64,000 nucleotides of DNA, taken from contig CAVWXX010000005.1 in NCBI GenBank assembly GCA_963759155.1, positions 558,001-622,000 of the forward strand, written 5' to 3'. The translations under genes were made by a program, and so were the position numbers. The notes under the pieces were generated by a model. The model had not been told where the DNA came from. It did not search any database and saw only the letters and a list, made by a program, of their open reading frames with translations. Positions 43,334 through 51,888 of the stretch are shown piece after piece; within the stretch, counting starts at the first letter, position 1; each line of letters begins with the position of its first letter. The stretch comes from SZUA-36 sp963759155 (lineage in GTDB: Bacteria; Pseudomonadota; Gammaproteobacteria; Xanthomonadales; SZUA-36).

Positions 43334-45371
43334 TTAGCGCGGCATTCCAGTAAACCCGGCAGCAGCGCGTAGCTCATTGCCGTCCATTACGTAGCCGTCG
43401 CTGACCACCGTGTGCACATGCCTCAGGGCGCCGAGGTCGGCACTGACATCGCCATTCACTAACAGCAGATCAGCCTCTTTACCCTTGGTGATGGAACCGG
43501 TCCGTTCGGCGATGCCCACCAACCGGGCCGGGTTGATAGTGGCCGTCTGCAGGGCCTGGGCCTTGCTCATACCGGCCTGCTCGTAGATTTCGATCTCGCG
43601 CACCAGTTCCGGCCCCCAACCGTCCGTGCCAGCGACGATGGGCACTCCCGCCTCGTTGAGCTTGCCGATCAGTGCGACCATTTTCTCGTAACTCTTTCTG
43701 AAGTCATCGCGGGTAACGTCTCCGAAAAGCGGATAACCGCCGGTTTTCAGACCGCGCTCGAGTACTGCCGGCATCGTTCCCTCGTAAGGCACGAAAGCCG
43801 GGGGTAACGCCGGTTCATCGTTGAGGAAAGAGCCCTCAAAAATCATGATCGTCGGGTCGACCCAGGTACCGCGTTGTTTTAGTTCAGCCACGAATTCGGT
43901 CATCACCGGACCATCCAGATCGACATCCATGGCATAGTGTGCCGGCCCTTCGAAGCGCGCGGCCGTGTTGGATACATCCACCACTTCCTGGGGCAGGTCC
44001 TGCATGATGATGAAGTTGAGATGCGTGACCTCGTCGTAGCCCGCGCGCACCGCTTCCAGCGGCCGCATGGTGGCGGGAACGTGGCCGAGAACATTCAGGC
44101 CAAGACGATGTGCTTCTGCAGCGGCCGGTGCGATCCACTCGGGATTCATGGAGGTATAGAACTTCACGCCCCACAGACCTGCGTCCGCTGCCTTTTGCAC
44201 CGCTGCAATGGTCTCTTCCTCGCTGCTCACCAGCGTAGCACCCTGGGCAGAGAGGGGGTGATCCTGGTCGATGATGATTGCACCAAAGGATTCAGGTGCC
44301 AGCAAATTGCCAGCGGCGCGTGCTTTCTTTGCCCAGACCAGTTTCTCCAGGGAATTACCCGGGCTGCGGATGCTGGTCATGCCAGTGGCCACGTTGGCCA
44401 GCAGGTCATAGCCGTCACTGTAATGCTTATGGGCATCCCACAGGCCGGGCACCAGTGTTTTACCCTGGCCGTCCAGTACCCGCCCGCCATCGGCGACTGT
44501 CAATGAGCCCGCCGGGCCGACTGCAGTGATCTTGCCGTCTTGTGTGGTGACAGCCTGGTTTTCGATAAACCGGCCCGCTTCCGCATCGAACAAGCGCACG
44601 TTATCCACCAGCAAAGGGCGCCGCGCGTCTTCGGTAAGAAAGCGCCTGGCCACGGATGTTGCCGCCTGTTGTGCCGCTTCCTCCTGCATCTTGCGCATGG
44701 TCTTGAAATGTTCCTGGTAGCCCTCGCGGATCAGTCCCATCCAGCCGATGCTGGCCAGATATTTACCCTTGTCGTCCACCCACACCGGGACCGGTGCCGG
44801 CTGCAGCCCTTCGATAAAAATCAGCCGCGCTTCGATATCACCGTCTTCATCCTCGATTGCCAGCGTGCCGCCATCGCGCAAGCGGGCGGTTCCGGAGGGC
44901 AATAGCTGTACTTCACCCTTATCGAGCATGTACTCAACCAGCAGGCCAAACATGGTGCCCGGTCCGCCCCTGGGCAGATAGAGCCCGCCTTCCGGGGGTG
45001 CCGTACCGGTGTCTGCGCCTGAATCCCAGCGGATGCCGTTTTCATCGGAAACCATTTCTTCTGCCGCATTACCATCGGGAGTAACACCGCGAATCTGTAT
45101 ACGCAGTGGTTTGCCGTCGTAGCCGATCACTACCAGCGCATCGGTTTCGGTGATCCAGCCGCGCAGCGCTTTGCGATTTGCGAAAGGCAATCGCACCCTC
45201 TTCGGTCTCCCAACGCCATTCATCACCATGCGTATTGGTATCAGAGACGATGACGTAGCGAGTGGCGTCGGCAGGTGGCGCCAGCAACGACTCTTTGGGT
45301 ACGGGCTCAGAAGCGAAAGTGGCGGTTGAAAAGGCAAAAATGGCCAAAGCGGCCAGGTGAAAACGGGTCAT
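43334..45371 (-). pseudogene. Exported amidohydrolase, frameshifted near its 5' end
   Basis: Two frames join to one protein of about 678 residues. The first (45371 to about 45185) gives a signal peptide (1-20) and a DTNTHGDEWRWETEEGAIAF stretch; the second continues ANRKALRGWITETDALVV to the end at 43334. One extra C in TTTCGC near 45183-45187 explains the shift. The main body is a metal-dependent amidohydrolase: DAHKH metal pair, VKFYTS with the bridging Lys, LGHVPA, THLNF and AGTDGWG. The family includes periplasmic dipeptidases and imidazolonepropionase-like enzymes. Except for the one shift everything is intact, so a sequencing error or recent mutation is likely. Confidence 0.82.
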
Positions 45372-45413
45372 AAGCGGGTTTTCCTTATTGTTATAAGGCG
45401 CAGAGTATAGCGT

Positions 45414-45436
45414 GAAAAAGGTCAGAGCCCTTTTTC
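45414..45436 (-). terminator. Hairpin after the thioredoxin gene
   Basis: GAAAAAGG pairs with CCTTTTTC around TCAGAGC, 80 bases past the thioredoxin stop. On the minus strand the A-rich arm gives a T-rich second half. The loop again contains TCAGAG, as in the dispersed repeat family. Confidence 0.5.
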
Positions 45437-45515
45437 AAACTATAGACCTACGTTGCCCGCCTGGAAATGAAACTTGTATTTGGAGACAAGGCCGCCTGAC
45501 GTCTTCGCCTTCAGA

Positions 45516-45902
45516 TCACTTACCGGCTTGCTTTTCTTTCGCGGCCTGCTGCTCAGCCACCTGCTTGTGGACCTCTACCATGTCCAGGTCTTTCGCCTTG
45601 GTGACAACTTCACGCAATGCGCCCTCGGGTAACGCGCCCGGCTGTGAGAAGACCATGACCTTTTCGCGGAATATCATTAGCGTGGGAATGGAGCGAATCT
45701 GGAAAAAGGAGGCAATCTCCTGCTCATTTTGGGTATCCACCTTGGCGAATACGGCATCGGGAAATTCTTCCGATACTTTTTCGAAAATAGGACCAAAGGA
45801 TTTACAGGGAGCGCACCAGTCTGCCCAGTAGTCGACGACCACTGTCTCATTGTTTGTAATGACCTCTTCGAAGGTCTCCTTGGTCAGGTCCACGTATGCC
45901 AC
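45516..45902 (-). CDS. Thioredoxin-domain protein
   Basis: The 128-residue protein is a thioredoxin with the redox site WCAPCK (Cys30, Cys33) and the cis-Pro IPTLMIF. It is about 20 residues longer than E. coli thioredoxin because of a charged helical tail (VEVHKQVAEQQAAKEKQ). Without a signal peptide it should act in the cytoplasm. It stands alone. Confidence 0.95.
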   Translation of the reverse strand: MAYVDLTKETFEEVITNNETVVVDYWADWCAPCKSFGPIFEKVSEEFPDAVFAKVDTQNEQEIASFFQIRSIPTLMIFREKVMVFSQPGALPEGALREVVTKAKDLDMVEVHKQVAEQQAAKEKQAGK

Positions 45903-46278
45903 AACTATTCTCCTTGGGATATTGAATCCTATATTATATTAAATATTTATAATATTGGTTCAGGTTTTTTAGGGAAATCGACCGGATACGTTTTTACACC
46001 TATCTTATGACTCAATGCAAAGGGTGTATTCTGGCCCCTCACTCTGACCATTTTTGTTGTGCCTGGTGTTGGCGTCCATTTTGTCTTACGCAGATAACAT
46101 CCGTTTTCCTATTTTTATTCAGCAACAACTCGTTGAAACTTACTTTTTAAGTAGCGCGCCTGGAGCCGAATGAAAAATGCAATCTATCTTTCAAATCCGC
46201 ACGCACCTCTGGAGATTACAGATTATCAAAATCGCTTCAGAGATAAACAAGTGATACCTTCTATGGTATCATTTAATC
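45903..46278. other. Gene-free stretch with two promoters
   Basis: I see no gene in these 376 bases. The left 60 bases are very AT-rich (TATATTATATTAAATATTTATAATA) and should hold the thioredoxin promoter. The right end carries the operator of the DUF4160 pair, listed separately. Confidence 0.6.
46252..46271 (+). promoter_or_regulatory. Operator of the DUF4160 toxin-antitoxin pair
   Basis: TGATACC-TTCTAT-GGTATCA is a perfect 7-base inverted repeat just eight bases before the toxin start, the place for autorepression by the HTH antitoxin. Confidence 0.6.
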
Positions 46279-46473
46279 GTGGGTAAAATTCATCGGGGAA
46301 ACTTTGTTTTCCTGTGTTGGATAGGAGATCACTCTCCCCGTCATGTTCATGTGTACCGCAGCTCGAAGCTTGTAGTGAAATGGGATCTGGAAAACTGGCA
46401 ACCCATGCAGGGTAAAGCCAGCCGAAGAGTACTCGAACTCATCAAAGAACTCGTGAACGAAGGTAAACTATGA
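46279..46473 (+). CDS. DUF4160 protein, probable toxin
   Basis: The 64-residue protein has the DUF4160 signature DHSPRHVHVYRSSKLVVKWDLEN, with the His cluster typical of the family. The start is a GTG. It overlaps the next gene by four bases. DUF4160 proteins are regularly paired with DUF2442- or HTH-type partners and are predicted toxins; activity is not shown by sequence alone. Confidence 0.82.
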   Translation: MGKIHRGNFVFLCWIGDHSPRHVHVYRSSKLVVKWDLENWQPMQGKASRRVLELIKELVNEGKL

Positions 46474-46943
46474 AAATACGAAGTGTAGAAATAAATAACC
46501 GGCGAAAAGAGTTTATTGTGCATAACTATTCAGGAGCGCAGTTTACGTTTCCCTACTCCAGGTCCGACCCTCACCCGGATTCCAAAAACCGGATCGAAGA
46601 GGTCTTTGTGGATAAAGAACTCGCCAATGAGGCCATCACCTATGTGCTGCAATCCGGCGACGAAGGCTCGATACATATCGAGCAAGTCCTGGAATATAAC
46701 GAAGACCCTGCCTATCTCGCCGAACTCCTGACCTACAAACTCACCCTGGAAGCGAAACAAAGAATTGAAAGCAGTGGTTTGAGCAGAAGGCAGATCGCCA
46801 AACGGTTAAACACTTCCCTGCCGCAGTTGTACCGTTTGCTTGATCCGGCGAACACGCGCAAATCGATGAATCAGCTGGTCACCCTTCTGCATGTTCTGAA
46901 TTGTAATGTCGACATGGTTGTTAAGAGGAAAGACGCTGCATAG
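46470..46943 (+). CDS. HTH antitoxin partner of the DUF4160 protein
   Basis: The 157-residue protein has an N-terminal domain (1-90) resembling the DUF2442-like partners of DUF4160 proteins (VEINNRRKEF...FPYSRSDPHP...VFVDKELANEA) and a C-terminal helix-turn-helix (SGLSRRQIAKRLNTSLPQLYRLLDP). It starts within the toxin's stop (ATGA). The fused domains probably neutralise the toxin and repress the operon. Confidence 0.82.
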   Translation: MKIRSVEINNRRKEFIVHNYSGAQFTFPYSRSDPHPDSKNRIEEVFVDKELANEAITYVLQSGDEGSIHIEQVLEYNEDPAYLAELLTYKLTLEAKQRIESSGLSRRQIAKRLNTSLPQLYRLLDPANTRKSMNQLVTLLHVLNCNVDMVVKRKDAA

Positions 46944-47120
46944 GCTACTAATAGGTGCAAAAATGTGGCTAGAGTTCTTGTTTGGACAATCGACATAAGT
47001 TGCCCGGTAGGGGTGAAAACCGTTAAAGAGCGCTGACCCTTTACCCCCTCTATGCATCCTTTTTCGTCTTCTCGACGTCAAATAAACAAATTAACCACAA
47101 GTTTCTGACAAGAGGGCCTA

Positions 47121-47996
47121 ATGGGAAACATACTGACTCAACAGGCGCAGGCACAAGTGCGCCGTCAACTGATCGTATTTTTTTTAGCAACATTCGTCGT
47201 GACATGGGGCATATTCGGAAGCGCCGTGATTTTTGGTTTTGCCGACTCCCCTATCGTGATCCTGGGTGTTTGGGGCCCCTCACTGGCAGCTATTGTCGTG
47301 ACGGCTATCTTCTATGGTAAAGACGGCCTGAAGCGCTTCTTTGGCCGGCTCAACTTCAAGGAAGGGCTAAAATGGTTTTTGCCGTTGCTTGGGTTTTTCC
47401 TGGTGATCGGGCTAACCGGGGGTTACATCGGCGCTGCCGCCACGGGCATCGAATATAACCCCAAATTCTGGGGCTGGGCGTGGGTCGCGCAAGTCATGGT
47501 GATGCAGTTACTGATTCCCGGAATAGGCGAAGAGTTCGGCTGGCGCGGCTTCGCACTGCAACGCCTGCAACACATCATGACGCCTTTGAAGGCAACGCTG
47601 GTCATCGCCTTTTTTCACCTGCTTTGGCACGCACCCACCTACTGGTTGGGCCAGGGCATGCACAACGTACCGGCAATCTGGGCTGTCTTCTTTTTGCTGC
47701 CAGTGACCATCCTGTTCACCTGGGCGTATAACAAGTCAAACGGTAGCATCCTGGTCAGCATATTTTTTCACGCAACCATGGGTGCGACGCTTAGTTATAC
47801 CGCCTTTTTGCCGAGTGAAGATGTCGTTGTGCTGTCTCCGGAATTGCTCACCATGACGTGGCTACCGGATGGGCTGATGGGACCTTATTTAGGGGTTGCG
47901 GCTCTTTATTGGGTGCTGGCGATTTATGTGCTTCGTGGGGGATTTGGGGGCCTGGGTACACCACCTGAGTTTGAACATCCGGTTGAGGGGCAATAG
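47121..47996 (+). CDS. CPBP family intramembrane protease (second copy)
   Basis: The 291-residue multi-helix protein has the CPBP motifs GEEFGWRGFALQRL, FFHLLWHAPTYWLGQG and FFHATMGAT. Its neighbours give no clue to the substrate. It is not a close copy of the protein encoded at 16.5 kb. AAGAGGG lies upstream of the ATG. Confidence 0.9.
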   Translation: MGNILTQQAQAQVRRQLIVFFLATFVVTWGIFGSAVIFGFADSPIVILGVWGPSLAAIVVTAIFYGKDGLKRFFGRLNFKEGLKWFLPLLGFFLVIGLTGGYIGAAATGIEYNPKFWGWAWVAQVMVMQLLIPGIGEEFGWRGFALQRLQHIMTPLKATLVIAFFHLLWHAPTYWLGQGMHNVPAIWAVFFLLPVTILFTWAYNKSNGSILVSIFFHATMGATLSYTAFLPSEDVVVLSPELLTMTWLPDGLMGPYLGVAALYWVLAIYVLRGGFGGLGTPPEFEHPVEGQ

Positions 47997-48107
47997 GGGT
48001 TCAGTTATGTCAGAGAAACGCACCAGAGTAACAGCCCCGAGTGACAAGATTTTACCCTGGCACTTAACTCTGTACCCAAAACTGCAGGGTGAGCCAGCGG
48101 GCCGGGG

Positions 48108-50438
48108 CTATTCTACGCGCCCGAGATAAGTGTCATACCAGGCAAGCGTTTCCCGGATTAGCTGGTTCTTGGGGGGGATATGCCCGCCATCGAGGATAGC
48201 GTGACGCTTGTGTTCCACTGGCGTGGCAAGCGATTCAAACATCGGAGCCTGGTACGTCTCGACCGGGCGTAGCATGTCATGCCGCCCGCTGACCATCAGT
48301 ACCGGGGCAGTTACCCGTGCGGCGAAACTGGCAGAGCTCGCCTCGGGCCTTGCTCGCGTGGGAGGAATGCCACCACCCACGTATACGCCGGCTTTAAACC
48401 TGTCGTCCAGCGCCATCACGATTGGCCCGTTCCAGCCACCCCAACTCAAGCCAAAAAAACCAAGGCGTGATATATCAATGTCGTCGCGGGTCTGAAGGTA
48501 ATCAACCGAGCGGCGGAAATCCTGAATCCACTTTACGACGTTATCGGTATAGGCACGGGTATTCTCCGGCCAGGTGGTGGTGAGGTTGATGTTGCGCTCG
48601 TAGGTGCCGCGCAACACAGGGTATGCCAGGGCGCGTCCGCTCATGATAATGAAATCCACGATGGCGACCTGCATGCTATCACTCGAAGAGGCAAATATCG
48701 CATCAGTAGACGGGAAGTATGTAACGACCTGGTAAGGTGGCTTGGCCGACTTGGGCAGAAAAATGTGCATGGACATTCTTTCGCCGTAAGCGGTATCGAA
48801 AGAAACCACCTCGCGTCGCCAGTGCTCGGAATCTTCAGAGGACTCGAGCTTGCTTCGCAAGTCTGTCCTGTCATAGTCATAAGTGCCGCGATAGATCTCG
48901 AATTCCTGATCGGACAAGGGCGTTATTACTTCCTGTTCGGGTCGTGCGACCGCGCGCGAGAATTCGACTAACTTTTTGTCGTCACCCATATTCCTGATGA
49001 CACGAAAACCATTGGTTGCAGCGCGCTCCCACGGCGACACGGCGATGCCGTAGGTGAACAAATAACTGCTGTCCTTCCAGCTTCCACCAAGAATATAGCG
49101 ATCACTACCCGGCAGGTCGGACGTGGCATTAAGCGCCCATTCGCGCACATTGCCAGCCATGTCAAAGGTTCCATAAGGTCCCACAGCATCGTAACTTGCA
49201 ACCTCGGCGACACTATCCGATGAAAAATTACTTTCAGAAATCAGGCGTGACCGAAACTGGCTGGAACCGCGATATGAGTCGTCATAATCGCCGATCTCCG
49301 AAAATGGTGGGCTAACCGCGGCCGTACTCCAATGATAAATGGTGGGTAAAGTTCCGCCTTTGTAATTTGCGTATGCACTTGCTTCATACCAACTTACGCC
49401 CCTGACGGGGTAATTGTCTTCACCGTCGGCATAGCTTCCACCCTGCCAGGTTGATGGACCGGGGCGACCTGTCAAATCGCGGAATGTTGCAATCGCTTCT
49501 TCGGGTGCAACCTTGGTTCCATCACGGTTGAATGGCAGTCCCGTCCAAAACTCGGGGTTTTGATAGCCCCCGTTGTCAATAAACTCCTTGAACTCGCGAT
49601 TGGTTACTTCGGTACGATCGATTAAAAACTCAGGTGTCTCGGTTTCCGATAGCGTATACCCGGTCATAAGAAATAACCGGGATGTCTGCGGGATATGAAT
49701 CATTCCCTCCGGGATCACCGCCTCGGACAGTTCGATCTCGATAGAGCCGTTAAACAATTCGCGTGCACGTTCAGCAACCTCGTAGCCGTCCTTTACAAAC
49801 TTCCAGCGAAGCACATCGTTGGGCAGCCGGATCGATTCAATAGGGGTATGACCCAACGATGTCCATTCAGCCCCGGCAGCACCGTATTCCCTGATAAAAA
49901 CTTCTGCGTCTTCGGGACTCGTTCGAATAGACATCTGTACCGTAAACTCAGGCCACAGGTTTTCAAACACGGGGTCCCCTTCCAGCAGGTTCGCGGAGTC
50001 CGAGGCAACACGATAGGCAGCCGTGTAGTCGTCCTGTGCAACCAGGTCCATAATCTGGCTGACGACACTATTACGTTGCGTATGTGACTGAATTGCCCGC
50101 ATCACCATGAGGCCGGAAACGACGAGCGAAATGACGGCAACCGATATCGCGATGATGTTTGCACTGGATTTCCGACTTCGCGCCGACGTTACCTCATTGT
50201 CAGCCCCGGCGGAATCCAGCTTTATCCCCTGGCTGGTCAGCTCGAATACCCAGGCCAGCAGTGCAACTGGAATCAGCCCGATGGCGAGCGCAATGACGAG
50301 TATCCGAAACGCTGCGTCGTCCAGCCCAAAAGCTGGAAAGACTGTCTCAACGAACTGAACAATCACCCATGCGGCAACGATGTAGGCTGCCGCAACCCGG
50401 AATACTTTTCTGCGTTTCAGGTCAGCGATGAATGACAT
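48108..50438 (-). CDS. Membrane-anchored PEGA/SUMF1/esterase fusion protein
   Basis: The 776-residue protein has four parts. Residues 1-125 hold two to three membrane helices of a type also found in front of signalling domains (FIADLKRRKVFRVAAAYIVA start). Residues about 160-235 look like a PEGA domain. About 245-480 form a formylglycine-generating-enzyme-like (SUMF1) fold (FLIDRTEVTNREFKEFI, YPVRGVSWYEASAY, FDMAGNVREW, NGFRVIR). About 500-776 form an alpha/beta-hydrolase of the acetyl-xylan-esterase/dipeptidyl-peptidase type with GLSWGGW nucleophile and GGHIPP His. Relatives elsewhere often have a protein kinase in place of the membrane domain. The hydrolase should be periplasmic; substrate unknown. 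Confidence 0.86.
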   Translation of the reverse strand: MSFIADLKRRKVFRVAAAYIVAAWVIVQFVETVFPAFGLDDAAFRILVIALAIGLIPVALLAWVFELTSQGIKLDSAGADNEVTSARSRKSSANIIAISVAVISLVVSGLMVMRAIQSHTQRNSVVSQIMDLVAQDDYTAAYRVASDSANLLEGDPVFENLWPEFTVQMSIRTSPEDAEVFIREYGAAGAEWTSLGHTPIESIRLPNDVLRWKFVKDGYEVAERARELFNGSIEIELSEAVIPEGMIHIPQTSRLFLMTGYTLSETETPEFLIDRTEVTNREFKEFIDNGGYQNPEFWTGLPFNRDGTKVAPEEAIATFRDLTGRPGPSTWQGGSYADGEDNYPVRGVSWYEASAYANYKGGTLPTIYHWSTAAVSPPFSEIGDYDDSYRGSSQFRSRLISESNFSSDSVAEVASYDAVGPYGTFDMAGNVREWALNATSDLPGSDRYILGGSWKDSSYLFTYGIAVSPWERAATNGFRVIRNMGDDKKLVEFSRAVARPEQEVITPLSDQEFEIYRGTYDYDRTDLRSKLESSEDSEHWRREVVSFDTAYGERMSMHIFLPKSAKPPYQVVTYFPSTDAIFASSSDSMQVAIVDFIIMSGRALAYPVLRGTYERNINLTTTWPENTRAYTDNVVKWIQDFRRSVDYLQTRDDIDISRLGFFGLSWGGWNGPIVMALDDRFKAGVYVGGGIPPTRARPEASSASFAARVTAPVLMVSGRHDMLRPVETYQAPMFESLATPVEHKRHAILDGGHIPPKNQLIRETLAWYDTYLGRVE

Positions 50439-50520
50439 TTTCTTATTAACTGTTTTTGCATTTTACGATCTCAGTGTACCTCAACATTGGCGGTTAACGT
50501 ATCCAGCCCCTTTTACTTAG

Positions 50521-50970
50521 CTATCTTAGATGCTCACCACCCATGAGATGTACGTGCAAATGCGGCACTGTTTGTCCACCATCGTGACCGGTATTACTTA
50601 CAAGCCGAAAACCTGACTCATCCACCCCCATAATCCTGGCGGTTTGACTGATCGCATCAAGCAACCCGAGTTTTTCATCGCTGCTGGCATTCTGGTTGAA
50701 TTGCAATATATTCGTGTACTGCCCCTTGGGAATGACCAGCACATGCACTTTGGCCCTTGGCCTGATGTCATGAAAAGCCAGTGCGTATTCACTCTCAAAG
50801 ACGACATCTGCCGGTAAATCACCACGTAAGATTCGGGCAAAAACATTGTTCGTATCATAGTCAGCGCTTGCATCGACCAGCTCTTCACCGTGTGCTACAA
50901 AACTGAGCAGTAGCATGATTAATAAGCTGAATAGAATTGCAACGGGGGAACCTGCTGGAATCCGTTTCAT
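50521..50970 (-). CDS. Exported HIT-family protein
   Basis: The 149-residue protein is a histidine-triad nucleotide hydrolase/transferase: FARILRGDLPADVVFE start, HDIRPRAKVHVLVIPK, NTGHDGGQ, and the triad HLHVHLMGG with His137, 139 and 141. Unusually, residues 1-28 form a clear signal peptide (hydrophobic core, cleavage near VAHGEE), so the enzyme would act in the periplasm, unlike cytoplasmic HinT. It stands alone. Confidence 0.9.
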   Translation of the reverse strand: MKRIPAGSPVAILFSLLIMLLLSFVAHGEELVDASADYDTNNVFARILRGDLPADVVFESEYALAFHDIRPRAKVHVLVIPKGQYTNILQFNQNASSDEKLGLLDAISQTARIMGVDESGFRLVSNTGHDGGQTVPHLHVHLMGGEHLR

Positions 50971-51073
50971 GGTTAATTCCTGATTGTCGGGGTTGGATAA
51001 GTGTAAATTGGAGTCCGAGTAAAGTGCCAGAGTAAACTAATACTGATCGACCGGATGCCCTTGGAATAATTGG

Positions 51074-51163
51074 AATAATTGGGGTCAGAGTAAAAACTCT
51101 TTAGCGAGTACTTGAGGTCAGAGCTAAAACTACTAAAGAGTTTTTACTCTGACCCCAATTATT
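51074..51163. repeat. Second perfect inverted repeat of the GGGGTCAGAG family
   Basis: Arms of 31 bases at 51074-51104 and 51133-51163 are exact reverse complements and share their core with the repeat at 36810-36894. A GAGGTCAGAGCTAAAAC piece in the spacer is a third, degenerate copy of the arm. The rest of the 316-base gap 50971-51286 holds AGTGCCAGAGTAAACTAATACTGA, another family fragment, and no gene. Confidence 0.8.
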
Positions 51164-51286
51164 GGACCCCAATTATTGCAAGGTAGCACTAACAATAAGT
51201 CAGCACACCCATCACAAATGCCACCAGGCAGCTTGCCAGTGCTAAACTCGGCAATGTCCCGTTAACCCCACTGAGAATTAATCACT

Positions 51287-51658
51287 ATGGACGCGAAACT
51301 AAACGTATTGGGCGAAGTGCTCGCCTCCTGCTCCGAAGACCCGCTGACCGGCTACTACCGTGACGGCTGCTGTAATACCGAACCCGCAGATATGGGCTCG
51401 CACACCATTTGCTGTCGTGTCACAGAGGAATTCCTGCAGTATTCGCTCAGCGTGGGCAATGACCTGACAACGCCACGTGCCGAATTCGGTTTCCCGGGAT
51501 TGAGGCCCGGTGATCAATGGTGTTTGTGCGCCGCCCGCTGGCAGCAAGCCCTGGATGCGGGTGTAGCACCAAAGGTGGTTCTGCAGGCAACCCATGCGGC
51601 CTGTTTAAGGATTGTGAAGTTGGCTGATCTGAAGCGGCATGCGATGGATTTGGTTTGA
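51287..51658 (+). CDS. DUF2237 family protein
   Basis: The 123-residue protein is a complete DUF2237 member: LNVLGEVLASCSEDPLTGYYRDGCC, HTICCRVTEEFL, FGFPGLRPGDQWCLCAARW and a final THAACL. Seven conserved Cys suggest metal binding. The function is unknown. There is no signal peptide. Confidence 0.92.
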   Translation: MDAKLNVLGEVLASCSEDPLTGYYRDGCCNTEPADMGSHTICCRVTEEFLQYSLSVGNDLTTPRAEFGFPGLRPGDQWCLCAARWQQALDAGVAPKVVLQATHAACLRIVKLADLKRHAMDLV

Positions 51659-51722
51659 ATGATGGGCGACCAGTTATTTGAAGAATGGCTGGTATACGAA
51701 AAGCGACGCCGCTTGAAGTAGC

Positions 51723-51812
51723 TCTATTCACACTGCAACAACATATCAACCGCCACCCCATCGTCCATTTGCTCGCCATACCATTGCGGAATTGGCGTCC
51801 CAGGTGTGATGT
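51723..51812 (-). pseudogene. 3'-end remnant of the HNH endonuclease gene
   Basis: These 90 bases match the last 90 bases of the intact HNH gene (53630-53719) at about 91% identity, including the stop codon, with most differences at third codon positions. The rest of the gene is missing. It abuts the direct repeats in front of the truncated Fic gene. Confidence 0.85.
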
Positions 51813-51888
51813 CCCTTGTTATAGGCTAGTTCTAATTAGAAGGTCACTTAGCTCCCTTGTTATAGGCTAATTCTAATAAGAAGGTCAC
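51813..51888. repeat. Two 35-bp direct repeats
   Basis: CCCTTGTTATAGGCTARTTC...AGAAGGTCAC occurs at 51813-51847 and 51854-51888 with two differences and a six-base spacer. The second copy runs in frame into the Fic coding sequence (RRSQNWIG), so the repeat includes a short piece of the fic gene itself. Confidence 0.8.
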
